Assembly (NCBI RefSeq): GCF_028640845.1
Contig: NC_080542.1
Span: forward strand, 15,393,901-15,457,900
Reading direction: 5' to 3'
DNA length: 64,000 bases
DNA from: Ahaetulla prasina
Taxonomy: Eukaryota > Chordata > Lepidosauria > Squamata > Colubridae
Below, one piece after another: positions 37,497 through 62,009 of this stretch. Positions within the stretch are counted from its first letter, which is position 1; the number at the start of each line of letters is the position of its first letter. Position numbers and translations under genes: made by a program. The notes beneath the pieces are model-generated. The model had not been told where the DNA came from, did not search any database, and worked only from the letters and a program-made list of their open reading frames with translations.

Positions 37497-37840
37497 TGTG
37501 CTAGTGGCTAAGACAGTGAGCTTGTCGATCGAAAAGTCGCCAGTTCAGCAGTTCGAATCCCTAATGCCATGTAACGGGTTAAGCTCAAATTACTTGTCCC
37601 AGCTTCTGCCAACCTAGCAGTTCAAAAGCACATAAAAAAATGCAAATAGAAAATTAGGGACCACCTTTGGTGGGAAGGTGGCAGCTTTCCATGTGCCTTT
37701 GTCGTTTAGTCATGCCGGCCACATGAACACGGAGTTGTCTTTGGACAGCGCTGGCTCTTCAGCTTTGAAACGGAGATGAACACTGCCCCCTAGAGTCGGG
37801 AACGACTAGCACATATGTGCGAGGGGAACCTTTACCTTTA
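37497..37840 (+). mobile_element. Sauria-type tRNA SINE, degenerate
   Basis: GTGGCTAAGACAGTGAGC head, box B AGTTCGAATCC, body GGACCACCTTTGGTGGGAAG, tail CCCTAGAGTCGGGAACGACT and AACCTTTACCTTTA. Confidence 0.85.
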
Positions 37841-38074
37841 TATAACTTAGATATATGAATCTGTGTGCATGCATGCAACCCCAACAACCATCTAATACCA
37901 AATAAACTCATCTTATTTAAATCTCTAACTTTCCACTTTGCAATCATTCTCTGGCAACAAATAAAGAAGGGGCTTAGAGTTATTGATGACTCTCAAAAAA
38001 AAAAAGACTTTTAGAAGCTACTGTCCCTTTATTTGAATGCATGTATGGGAATCAGCCAGAGTCTCTGTATCAAT

Positions 38075-38079
38075 GAGAT

Positions 38080-38110
<31 letters not shown>

Positions 38111-38560
38111 TTTGATTTTTATACCGCCCTTCTCCCGAAGGACTCAGGGCGGTGTACAGGCAACAATAAAATACAGAACACCACAATATACCATTTAAAA
38201 TACGAATTAAAAAACTTATTATAATTAGCCTAAAACCTTAAAATTTATAAAACCAAACCCCATTTAAAATTAATAGAGAATTTAAAATCGATAAAATTTA
38301 TGTAATTTAAAATTTAAAATTTAAAATATAAAATTTAAAATTTAGGCCAGCCCCGCGCGAATGAAAAGATATGTCTTCAGTTCGCGGCGGAAAGTCCGAA
38401 GGTCAGGTATTTGACGTAAGCTTGGGGGAAGCTCGTTCCAAAGTGTGGGAGCCCCCACAGAGAAGGCCCTTCCTCTGGGGGCCGCCAGCCGACATTGCTT
38501 GGCGGACGGCACCCTGAGAAGTCCCTCTCTGTGAGAGCGTACGGGTCGGTGGGAGGCATG
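38075..38560 (-). mobile_element. L2-type LINE 3' end
   Basis: (TTTA)n tail at the left, then ATACCGCCCTTCTCCCGAAG and, on the minus strand, coding for LWGLPHFGTSFPQAYVKYLT-like and RSHREGLLR-type segments matching the L2 at 45400. Confidence 0.85.
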
Positions 38561-38564
38561 AGGC

Positions 38565-38980
38565 AGATGGGATAGAATAGTCTAGAATAGACTAGAATGG
38601 AGTGGAGTGGAGTGGAGTGGAGTGGTTTGGAGTGGAGAGGAGTGGAGTGGAGTGGAGTGGAGTGGAGTGGAGTGGAGTGGAGTGGAGTGGAGTGGAGTGG
38701 AGCAGTAGAGTAGAACAGAACAGAAACAGAACAGAAGTAGGATGGGATGGGATGGGATGGGATGGGATGGAATAGAATAGAATAGAATAGAATAGATTTA
38801 CTGGACAAGTGTGATGGGACACGCAAGAACATATACAAGAAACAAGTAATATATCATGATCATAATCACGAATGAAGCCATCATAAATCACAAGATGCAA
38901 CAGTGATAGTCATAGATACTAAATAGCAAGCAACATAAATCGTAATAGGATACTAAATAATTACAATCAGCATAATCATA
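38565..38980 (-). mobile_element. LINE 3' end with (GGAGT)n/(GATGG)n/(AATAG)n array
   Basis: Reverse copy of the (ATTCT)n-tailed LINE. The array passes from AATAG to (GGAGT)n (38596-38700), (AACAG) and (GATGG)n to (AATAG)n (38769-38795). Then TTACTGGACAAGTGTGATGG and the degenerate 3' UTR follow. A clear case of repeat-unit turnover. Confidence 0.8.
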
Positions 38981-39059
38981 AGATACAAACCAATTACAAT
39001 ACAAAGATACTAAATAGAAAAAAAGCAACATAAATCATAAAAAGCAACGAAGTTATAGT

Positions 39060-39885
39060 CATAAGAAGCTAAGGAAATAGGTACCTAAAAATAAATAAGG
39101 GAGAGAAATTTAATCTTGGCTAGAGGTCTTCAAAGTGAGGGATTCATATAATTGGGTCTAAGCCTTAGGGCTCTTCTACCAAACCCATAATGAGTGGAAA
39201 ACGTTGAAAATAAGGCTGACATTAAAACCTTAGAGAAACACACCATTTTTTTTTTGTATTTTTTGTCAGTGCTATGTCTGCTGCCCTTCTTTAACTCTTT
39301 GTTTTCTTAGATTAAAGATTGCCAACTTTGAAGTAGGTAAATCTATTTTCTCCGAACTTCGTTGTAACTATTGGTAAAATCATTTTGGAGGTTCTGATAA
39401 GATAGATCAAAATAAGAGGGATACTTTTCTCAAAAAGAAAATGATTTAAAGACTATAATTTTGGTAACAAATGATAAATTTATAACAGAAATTAAATTTT
39501 AAAAAGGGATGATTAAAACCAACAATTATAATGAAATATGGGGGGTGGGGTTTATAAAATCAGTGTTGGTGGAAGGCAAAGGGAATAAACCTACTCAAGA
39601 ATATATGCTGTTTTGGAGGGGATAAGGGCACATTCAGAATATATTGTATATTTTTTAGCTGTTATAGAAGAAGAAATATAAGGGCAGAAAATGGTTTCCA
39701 GGGGTGGGAATGCACTGTATTATTTGATTATTATTTTTTTGTACTTAGATATTTATGTATATGTTTGCATTGTTTGCATTACTTGTATTTAAAATAAATT
39801 GGAAAAAAATATTTTAAAAAAAGACTATAATTTTATAGTGCCATATAGCCTAAAAGCTACCGAAATTTGAATTAAGAATTCAAAT
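39060..39885. other. Unassigned intergenic, possible L1-derived part
   Basis: 39330-39830 is AT-rich with GAAATATGGGGGGTGGGG and ends AATAAATTGGAAAAAAATA, reminiscent of a LINE tail. No coding evidence. Confidence 0.3.
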
Positions 39886-40165
39886 TTAAGAACTCACTAC
39901 CTGACTCTATAGTCTCTACTCAAAACCCCAAAATCTTCAACCAAAAACTGTCTACTATTGACCTCACCCCATTCCTAAGAGGACTATAAGGGGTGTGCAT
40001 AAGAGCACAAAAGTGCCTACCGTTCCTGTCCTATTGTTCTCTTCATTATAGTACTATATGCTTACTTTTACTTTTACTTTTACTTATATATACTTTTTCT
40101 CTCATGATGAATTATTGTTTATGGTGATGATTGTATATACTGTTGTGACAAAATAAAAAGAAGAA
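39885..40165 (+). mobile_element. CR1/L3-type LINE 3' end
   Basis: ELTT-like then SLPDSIVSTQNPKIFNQKLS and TIDLTPFLRGL, 3' UTR GGGGTGTGCATAAGAGCACA, and a GACAAAATAAAA end. It stops 93 bp before the conserved 5' flank of gene C. Confidence 0.8.
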
Positions 40166-40257
40166 AAGAAAAAAGAAAAAAACTCTTTCAGAATGCTTTT
40201 TTTTTAAAAAAAAAATTCCTTAAATGTGGATGCCATCTTGTGTTGCTTTCAATAGCA

Positions 40258-40556
40258 ATCCCCCCCCCCCTTTTCCTAGTCTAGAGAAAATTCATGGCTT
40301 GGGAATTAACCCAGGCATGATAACCTACTCTATAATTATGAACAAGGGATTGGTCTGCAGCGTCTTTGGGTCTGTGGAGATTTCAAGAGACTGTTCATGA
40401 CATTACAATTCCAAGTAAATAAGACTTGAAAATCCTCTAGCGCTTCAAAATAAAAGATGCTAACACAGAGAGACTGCATTAACAGGCTAGTAAGAGACAG
40501 TTTGCCATTTGCCTCTTTGACTTAGGATCTCTTAACTTGAGGCTGCCTCAGCATTA
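40258..40556 (+). promoter_or_regulatory. Conserved 5' flank of gene C
   Basis: Partner of the gene B flank: a C10 run then TTTT at about 40260-40274, CTATAATTATGAAC at about 40331, and the same sequence leading into the ATG. It is bounded upstream by a LINE 3' end (to about 40165) and an A-rich stretch, so the conserved block is sharply limited. Confidence 0.45.
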
Positions 40557-55112
<14,556 letters not shown>

Positions 55113-55239
55113 ACACTATTGTTACTAATTTCTTTTTCTAGTTGTCGAAATGCAATAGTCCGTGACATTTAAATTGTTCTCTATCTATCTTGTCAAAGTA
55201 TGGCATTCTATATATATCAACATTATTGATATATATAGG

Positions 55240-55630
55240 CACAAGAATATTTTTCCCCCGAAGGCCATCACTCTGCTAAACAAATAATTCCCTCAACACT
55301 GACAAACTATTTACTAAATCTGCACTACTATTAATCTTCTCATCGTTCCCATCACCAATCTCTTTCCACTTATGACTGTATGATTGTAACTTTGTTGTTG
55401 GTAACCCTTATGATTTATATTGATATATTGACCATCATTTGTGTTGTAAATGTTGTACCTTGATGAACGTATCTTTTCTTTTATGTACACTGAGAGCAAA
55501 TGCACCAAGACAAATTCCTTGTGTGTCCAATCACACTTGGCCAATAAAGAATTCTATTCTATTCTATTCTATTCTATTCTATTCTATTCTATTCTATTCT
55601 ATTCTATTCTATTCTATTCTATTCTATTAA
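55240..55630 (+). mobile_element. CR1-group LINE 3' end with (ATTCT)n tail
   Basis: CCCGAAGGCCATCACTCTGC onwards, 3' UTR CTTTTATGTACACTGAGAGC, CTTGTGTGTCCAATCACACT and TTGGCCAATAAAG, then about 15 ATTCT units. Begins 128 bp after the gene C stop. Confidence 0.9.
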
Positions 55631-55659
55631 TGTAACAATAAGAAAGAAGTTGTGTGTGT

Positions 55660-55735
55660 TCTCTCTTTCTCTTTCTCTTTCTCTTTCTCTTTCTCTTTCT
55701 CTTTCTCTTTTCTTTCTTTTCTTTTTTTCTTTTTG
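55660..55735. repeat. (CTCTTT)n microsatellite
   Basis: Pyrimidine hexanucleotide tract in the 3' flank of gene C; absent from the gene B flank. Confidence 0.9.
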
Positions 55736-55739
55736 TAAT

Positions 55740-56400
55740 CTCTGAAATGGACCTTGACATCAAAGACTCTAACACACTCCATATTCCATTTTGTTCTCAT
55801 GGTACAATTTAAATGGTCTTGTCTGTGTGTCCTTTACTGCTCATGGTTCAAATATTCTAGGGGCAACTAACTTTATTTTAGTTGAAAAAAGTTGCTCTGA
55901 CGTCCATTAACTTTACAAAACAGATAGTTTTGTTACCTATTGTCAAGATCTACTTTCAAGCTAAATTTTCCCATTCAAGCTGATATACCTCATTTCATTT
56001 TCTGTGACCTACTTACCATGTCAGGAGTTCAAATATTACTTACATTGACATTTTTTTTTTTAAAAAAAAAGTTCAGCATGGTGTCAATTCAGTTCACTCT
56101 AAATAGGTCCTTTCTCAAGAAATTAATCTCTGTCTACAATTTTTCCTAAATTTTTAAATTTTTACTACGATAGCTTATTGATTTGGCATATTTTATTGAT
56201 ATTAAAAGGACATCTGGCACTTCAACATAGAAAGCATATTTAGTTATCAATTACATCAGGTTTTTTTTTCACATTTGCATTGCATCTGTTCTTTTCAATA
56301 AAAGACATTTTCCATCTCCTAGTTTAATTAGTGCTTCATTACATGGTTGGAAAAGGTTTAGATGATAGTATGGAAGTATGGACATGAAGGGGGAAAATAA
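55740..56400. other. 3' flank of gene C, homologous to gene B flank
   Basis: Matches pieces at 35245-35560, 35920-35984 and 37352-37440 in the same order (GATCTACTTTCAAGCTAAAT; TTATTGATTTGGCATATTTT; CATCTCCTAGTTTAATTAG). No coding content. Confidence 0.7.
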
Positions 56401-56428
56401 TATTCTCCATCTCTACATAACTTATATG

Positions 56429-56674
56429 CAGTGGTGGGATACTGCCAGTTTAACAACTGGTTCAGTGATCACATGCATGTGCAGTTTTACAAATGCTAAT
56501 CTTCTGTGTTACCACTTGGGAGTAACACAGCTGAGGCGTGGCAATCCGCTCTGCCACGCCAATCAGTTGAGAAGATAAAGGTAAGTAAAGTGCAAGGATT
56601 GGTGGGTGGGCTGACCTGATAATCATAGCTACCGGTTCACCCGAACCTACCCGAACCAATAGAATCCCACCCTG
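56429..56674. mobile_element. hAT MITE, 246 bp, perfect 8-bp duplication
   Basis: Ends CAGTGGTGGGATACTG and AGAATCCCACCCTG, flanked by CTTATATG on both sides. Confidence 0.85.
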
Positions 56675-56723
56675 CTTATATGCATGAATCTGTGTGCATT
56701 CATAATGGCGCAGCTAGCATATA

Positions 56724-57071
56724 CCATATTTTTCGCTCCACCAGATGCACTTCCACCCCAAAAAAGTTGGTGGAATTGTCTGTGCATCTTATGGAGCAAA
56801 TATTGCATCATAATGCCGGTCTTTTGGTGAATAGCAGCCACGGGCCATGTCAGCGGGGTCATTTTACAGTGCTGAACCTCGCCTCTTCTGTCTTTGTTGT
56901 TGCCTGCCTCTTCAGTCTCTTTTCTGCAGTGCAGGAGTCAATAGGCAGAGCTGGCACATGAGAGGACACCTATCTGTGGTCCTCTCAGGCTCTGGTTCAG
57001 AATATTTTTTTTTCTTGTTTTCCTGCTCTAAATATGTGTGTCAGGTGCATCTTATGGAGCGAAAAATATGG
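56724..57071. mobile_element. TA-flanked MITE (Tc1/mariner type), 348 bp
   Basis: Perfect 17-bp inverted ends CCATATTTTTCGCTCCA / TGGAGCGAAAAATATGG, flanked by TA on each side. Internal GTGCATCTTATGGAGC repeats the end motif. Non-coding. Confidence 0.82.
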
Positions 57072-57185
57072 TAATACCAAATAAACCCTTCTTTTAGATA
57101 AATCTCTATGTGGATTTCCACTTAGCACTTTTTCCTCAAACAATAACTGGGTAATATACTATTTTCTCCCATTTCCAATTCTTTA

Positions 57186-57491
57186 GATTTTGGTATGCAG
57201 TCCATAATAGGTGAAATAATTTGTCGAATGCAATGAAGGATCAGTTGCAATATTTTATTCTGTTTTAGTTTTTATGGGTTTCCTGGTCCTTATTCATTTT
57301 TATTGTAGCTTTCTTATCTAGGAAGCTACCTGGTGCTCTCCAGGAAACCTAACCTGTTATCTCCAACACGCTTGTTTTTGCACTGTCTGGTTGTTTTTTG
57401 CCCCAGCATATTTGAGGGCAAGGGCAAGCACATGGCAGGTGTGGAACTGTCTGGTCCATCAATTCTGATTTCCTGTCTTTTTCCCCAAATG
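57186..57491 (+). pseudogene. Relic of a V2R seven-helix exon
   Basis: About 306 bp align with the middle and end of exon 6 of B and C (34698-35018), from the [10 protein letters not shown] region to FFPK. Shared stretches include GAAATAATTT, TGCAATGAAGGATCAGTTGC and TTTATGGGTTTCCTGG. Small indels break the frame repeatedly. The relic ends at CCCCAAATG, where it joins a truncated LINE fragment (57492). It lies 2.1 kb behind gene C on the same strand. No other exons of this copy are seen. Confidence 0.88.
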
Positions 57492-57838
57492 ATTGCAGAA
57501 AATACGACTTCATCAATAGAGTAGTTAATGTCTGGAGCACTGTATCTGACTCTGTTGTTAGTTTCTCTAACCCCATACCTTTTACCTTAAATTGTCTACC
57601 GTGGACTTTACACGTTTCTTAAGAGGTCCCTAAGGGGGCGTGCCTAAGTGCACCAGCGTGCCTACCATCCCTGTCCTACTGTCCCCATTTACATGTATTC
57701 ATTTTATGTGTTTATGGCTATGTTTTGCCTATTTACAGCCATTTATTTGTGCCATTTTTCCATGTGTCCATGTCTACGTCTATACTGATATGTGTTTCCT
57801 TGTACTTGTTGACAAATAATTAAATAAATAAATAAATG
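57492..57838 (+). mobile_element. CR1/L3-type LINE 3' end joined to the V2R relic
   Basis: ATTGCAGAAAATACGACTTC ... TGTCTGGAGCACTGTATCTG matches the DCRKYDF...AWNTLPDS region, then the 3' UTR and AAATAAATAAATAAATG. Its truncated 5' end is the breakpoint in the V2R relic. Confidence 0.82.
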
Positions 57839-58110
57839 CTACATCACTACAAGGAGGCCTGATCTCAACTAAAAAGAACATTAAAAAGATTGAATTAAAT
57901 TGTTTTGTCATAAATATTTACTTTTCATTTTTTGGAGTGTGTGTGTCAGGGGTGCAACCATCATTAGATCCTTTGTTCTGTGCCTCTCAAGTAGCACTTT
58001 TGAGCAGTGTTTTAATGAGCATTTGATGAGCATTTATCATTCTTTCCATATTATGAGGGGTTTGAGTGAAATATGGTTTCAGCTGGTGCAGTGACTGAAG
58101 ATAAAATGGC
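57839..58110. other. Unassigned intergenic sequence
   Basis: No gene, RNA or familiar repeat recognised. Confidence 0.4.
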
Positions 58111-58117
58111 AACTACA

Positions 58118-58520
58118 TGTCTATGGAGATTCTCAGTCATCCAGGTCATGGTTGAGGTCAAAGAGGCCATCTGTGTCAAAATTGAACATCCCTCTCTCAA
58201 CAGAGGCAGAGGGATATGACATTATCCACTGTATCTCCAGTCTCCAACACAGTCCTTTCAACAGTTCCAAGAAGGCTCCACATTCATTTGCACCACTCAG
58301 GTGACCCTGACAACACAGATAAACCTCCAGGTGGCCTTAACAACTTTCTAAAAAGGATGCAAACGACCAGCTGCCTGCAAGGAGTATAAATCCTTCCCTT
58401 CCCCGCCATCCAGTTAGAGCTGAAGAAGCTTCTTGGTTGAGAAGTGAAATGTCTTCAAAGAAAAAACAAAGTCCAGCTGCCTTTTGAGAAAGCACCTTTG
58501 GGACAATGGCAATGACAGAT
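58118..58520 (+). mobile_element. Penelope-like terminal region (second family)
   Basis: GGAGATTCTCAGTCATCCAG at the start and GAAGCTTCTTGGTTGAGAAG ... CAGCTGCCTTTTGAGAAAGC at the end are typical of the terminal repeats of Penelope-type elements, from memory of other vertebrate genomes. No coding region is present. Confidence 0.55.
58412..58460 (+). ncRNA. Hammerhead-ribozyme-like core, second Penelope-type copy
   Basis: CTGAAGA (58420-58426), a stem II of CTTCTT with GAGAAG, then GAAA (58446-58449) and TGTC. The layout is the same as at 14053-14086 with a different stem sequence. Stem III is minimal. Confidence 0.4.
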
Positions 58521-58746
58521 GACCTGCTGGTCCTCAGGAGCATGCAGTAGACAGTTGAGTGATGGCCTGACAATTGAGCAGATTAGCATAGCTGAGCAAG
58601 GAACAGTGTTGATGGATGAGCAGCCCAAAGATCAAATAAGGGGCCCGCTGGAGAAGCAGGAAAGAAATGCTGAACTGAGCTGACGGCTGATGACAATTGA
58701 ATCAGTGGTGCTAGCAATGCAGAAGGATCCCTAAGGAAAGACCCTC

Positions 58747-59338
58747 TGTCGTGTCCCACTCCCACTCCAACGAACGAGTCAAGGAAGTCCGTAACAAACT
58801 TGGCAATGAAGCCTTTGCAGCTTGCCAAGTTCCTTTGAGGTTTATCAGGGCAGGCAGGAGTCCAAGTTGTGACTTCAGCGACAGAGTCCGATATCAGCAA
58901 ACTAGATAAGGCTTTGCTTGACTCAAGGTTGGAATGCCAAAAGCAGGTCCTTTATATAGGCTGTGGAGTGTGGCTCCATGACTCAGCATTTATCCAGGCC
59001 TGCCCCATCCTTCTTTCTGCTGGCGTCACCCCTCAGATCTCCGGAAGTGAGGGTTCACCCACCCTGAATTGTCTTCAGCTGGATCTGCTGTCAGTAATTC
59101 CACCACCTGGCTGGCTTCCTGCTCTGAAGGCTGAGTCAAAGGAACACATGCTGTATGAGTGAGGTTTATGGGGCTTGTCCTTTCACTCCTTGAATCCTCT
59201 TCGGGCATGGGGCCAGGGCCGGGGGCTGAAGTCATGACAGGCCGTTCATCTTCCTTATCACACTTGGAGTCTGATAAAAGGCCCGGTTGGAGATGGGAGG
59301 GACCCGGCTGAGGAGAGGAGGGAGGACGAGTCACAACA
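58747..59338 (-). mobile_element. LTR of the TGTTGTGACT family, 592 bp
   Basis: Same subfamily as 24467-25096 in the same orientation (the opening GTGTCCCACTCCCACTCC is shared). No target duplication is evident (CCCTC / CTACC). The internal frame ends DNSGWVNPHFRRSEG. Confidence 0.88.
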
Positions 59339-59725
59339 CTACCAGATCTGTTGGAGAGAGGTAGAAAGCTTGTGCTGGGAGCTGAGGTGCCCTAAAAATG
59401 ATAGGAATGGTGAATACTATCATAGAATAGTAGAGAGGTCACTGCTGTGAATTTAGAGAATAGGGATCACTACTGTGAATTTAGGAGTGAATGTTTGGCA
59501 TCCCACTCTCTGGGTGAGAATCAGGGATAGTATATGTTAGGACAGTCCTGGGATGATTGAATGTGAACAGGGTTGGTGATGAGGGAGAGTTCCTTCTGAT
59601 ACTGAGAGCTAACACTGAAGTGCCATAGGAGCTTCTTTCTTTCACATTTCCCTGATTATGTGATTGAGTTGGGAATCACAGGTTGGGATATGTATGGCTG
59701 CCCCAAGATCACCCAGCAGACTTTG

Positions 59726-60326
59726 TGTTGTGACTCCGGCCTCCGAGCCTGTCCTCATGGAGGAGGATGTCTCGGGGACTGAGGGAGAGGAGCCGACAAG
59801 GCCTTCCTCTCCAGGTCCCTCCTTCCTGGCAACGCCTCAAGTGCTGGCGGAAGACCAGGAAGAAGGTGTGTCAGAGCCCCCACAGATAGAGGATGAGGAT
59901 CAATCCTGGATTGACCCTAGACACCGTCGGAAAGAGAGGCGTGCACAGCAGAGGAAGAGGTGTGGCAGGCCCAGAGAGTGCTGAGTCACTGAGCCACACC
60001 CCACAGGGGATAAAAGCGGGTGGGGTTGCCATCGGGCCCTTGTGACGGACAAAAGCTACTAAGTGTGAACTGCATCCTGTGAGCTTCAGTTTTTGGATTT
60101 AAGGCTTGGATTTTCGTGAGTAACTCTTGACCATTCTTTAGACTCCTGGTTGCTCTGGCAATGTACTGTAAACATGCTGACTCTTGATAAGAAACTTGGC
60201 TGGCACTTGGAGAGCAGCTGCCAGAACTTTCCTCTGCCAAAGGAAACCAGCCAGTTTGTAAATAAATTGCTGGCAGACATCCTTCAGTGCTTGTGTTTTC
60301 TTAGGTGAGGTGGGGGGGACAGAACA
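59726..60326 (+). mobile_element. Solo LTR, 601 bp, 5-bp duplication CTTTG
   Basis: Begins TGTTGTGACTCC, ends GGGGGGACAGAACA, flanked by CTTTG. The frame from the LTR start (VVTPASEPVLMEEDVSGTEG) stays open for about 86 codons to SWIDPRHRRKERRAQQRKRC and a stop at 59984. Then come GTGCTGAGTCACTGAGCCAC and a TATA-like GGATAAAAGCG. Confidence 0.88.
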
Positions 60327-60380
60327 CTTTGTGTCTAAGCCAGGATTTGAACTAATGGTCTCCTAGTTTTTACTCTAGTG

Positions 60381-60712
60381 CAGTGATGGCAAATCTATGG
60401 CATGCATGCCAGAGGTAGCACATAGAGCCCTCTCTGTGGGCATGTGCGCTGTCACCAGCTGCTCTTCTGGGTTCTATCATGCACATGCATGCCAGTCAGC
60501 TGGTCCAGCACACATGCGTGGCAGCCAGCTACTCTCTTGCTGATTCTGTCATGCATGCATGTGCGCCAACCAGCTGGCTGGCGTGCATGCGGGTGATAGA
60601 ACCTGGAAGAGAGCAGCTGGCCGCCACGCATGCACACTGGCCAGCTGCTCTCTTCCAGGTTCCAACATGCTCCAGTTTCAGCACTCAGTGCCAAAAAGGT
60701 TAACCATCACTG
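60381..60712. mobile_element. hAT element, OposCharlie-like ends, 332 bp
   Basis: Ends CAGTGATGGCAAATC and GGTTAACCATCACTG, flanked by CTCTAGTG on both sides. Same family as 5969-6359. Confidence 0.87.
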
Positions 60713-60845
60713 CTCTAGTGTCTTCACCGCTACACCAAACTGGCTTGCGATTTACAGGATTTACACATAATTAAAAGAAAGTAACTATTGGTAATCATAG
60801 TAGGTAATACAGCAGTTCTTGCAATCTTTTGCAAGATTCCTTGGG

Positions 60846-61617
60846 AAAGCAATAGCAGTAGCACTTAGACTTATATAGCGCTTCACAGTGCTCTACAGCC
60901 CTGTTGTTTCTCGCTCGCTTTCCCCGCAGCCGGGTCCCTCTTATCTCCTGCCGAATGCTGCCTCCAGGCTCCAGCCCTGGCACCATGCCCAGACAGGCCG
61001 AACAGGACGAAGGGCCTGACGTGCCTCCAGCTCCCAGCCCTGGCTCCATGCCCAGGCAAACGGAGCAACTAGACCCCTACCCCTCCCGCACAGCATGTGA
61101 GCCTGAGGAATGTGAATTACCAACAGCTGGAGCCTGGAGAGATCCTCGCTTCAGGAGAATTGATAGGCGGCATCAGCAAAAGGAAGGGAGGGGCAGGCCT
61201 GGATAAGTGCTGAGTCATGGAGCCACACCTCATGGCCTATATAAAGGATCTGCTTTCTGGCATTCTCTGAGTCAGGCAAAGTCTACCTTGGATTGCTGAA
61301 GTCACTTCCTGGTCTCCTGCCTGCCTTGAGAACTTTGCTAGGACTTTGGCAGAGCTGCAGAGGCACGCCTGATACGGACTTCCCTGACCCGGCCGTCAGC
61401 AGAGGAGTGGGACACGACAAGCCCTCTCTAAGTGGTTTACAGAGTTAGCATATTGTCCCCAACGATTTGGGTCCTCATTTTACCCACCTCGGAAGGATGG
61501 AAGGCTGAGTCAACCTTGAGCCTGCTGAAATTCGATCTGCCAAACTGCTGGCAGACGGCGATCAGCAGAAGTAGCCTGCAGTACTGAATTCTAACCACTG
61601 CACCACCATGGCTCATA
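60846..61617 (-). mobile_element. tRNA-derived SINE split by an LTR
   Basis: 60846-60901 and 61425-61617 are one reverse SINE (AGCACTTAGACTTATATAGC ... CAACGATTTGGGTCCTCATT ... AACCACTGCACCACCATGGC). The solo LTR between them is flanked by AGCCC. Confidence 0.88.
60902..61419 (+). mobile_element. Solo LTR, 518 bp, 5-bp duplication AGCCC
   Basis: Begins TGTTGTTTCTCG, ends GGGACACGACA, flanked by AGCCC. The frame 60904-61206 ends AWRDPRFRRIDRRHQQKEGR, followed by GTGCTGAGTCATGGAGCCAC and the TATA box CCTATATAAAGG. Inserted in a SINE, so younger than it. Confidence 0.9.
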
Positions 61618-62000
61618 GGGAGGGAAAGGGAGGGAAAGGACTGTCTTCTTTGACCAGTGCAAGCAGATTGTTGTTGTTTTCTTACAGATTTCTTTCAATT
61701 CTAACGTGTGCATATTTTTGGTTTCAAATGGCCACAGAAGTCTTCATTTCTGAACTGTACTTTATTGCTATGCATGACTAGCTCTCCATATCTGTATAAT
61801 GAAAAGAACATTTATTGCCCTACCACAACTAACATTAGTGTAAAAAAAACAAAAACCCACCAAATACAAAAGAGATATATAATGTAAAATATATCAACAA
61901 CCAAGATCAAGACATGGAGTTGAAAACGACTTGGCCTTTTTCTTCTCCTTGCAAATTTTGCAACTATTTCAAGAAAAATAACATGATACATGACATGACA
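61618..62000. other. Unassigned intergenic sequence
   Basis: No gene recognised; (TGACA)n at 61987-62011 precedes the next CR1. Confidence 0.4.
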
Positions 62001-62009
62001 TGACATGAC

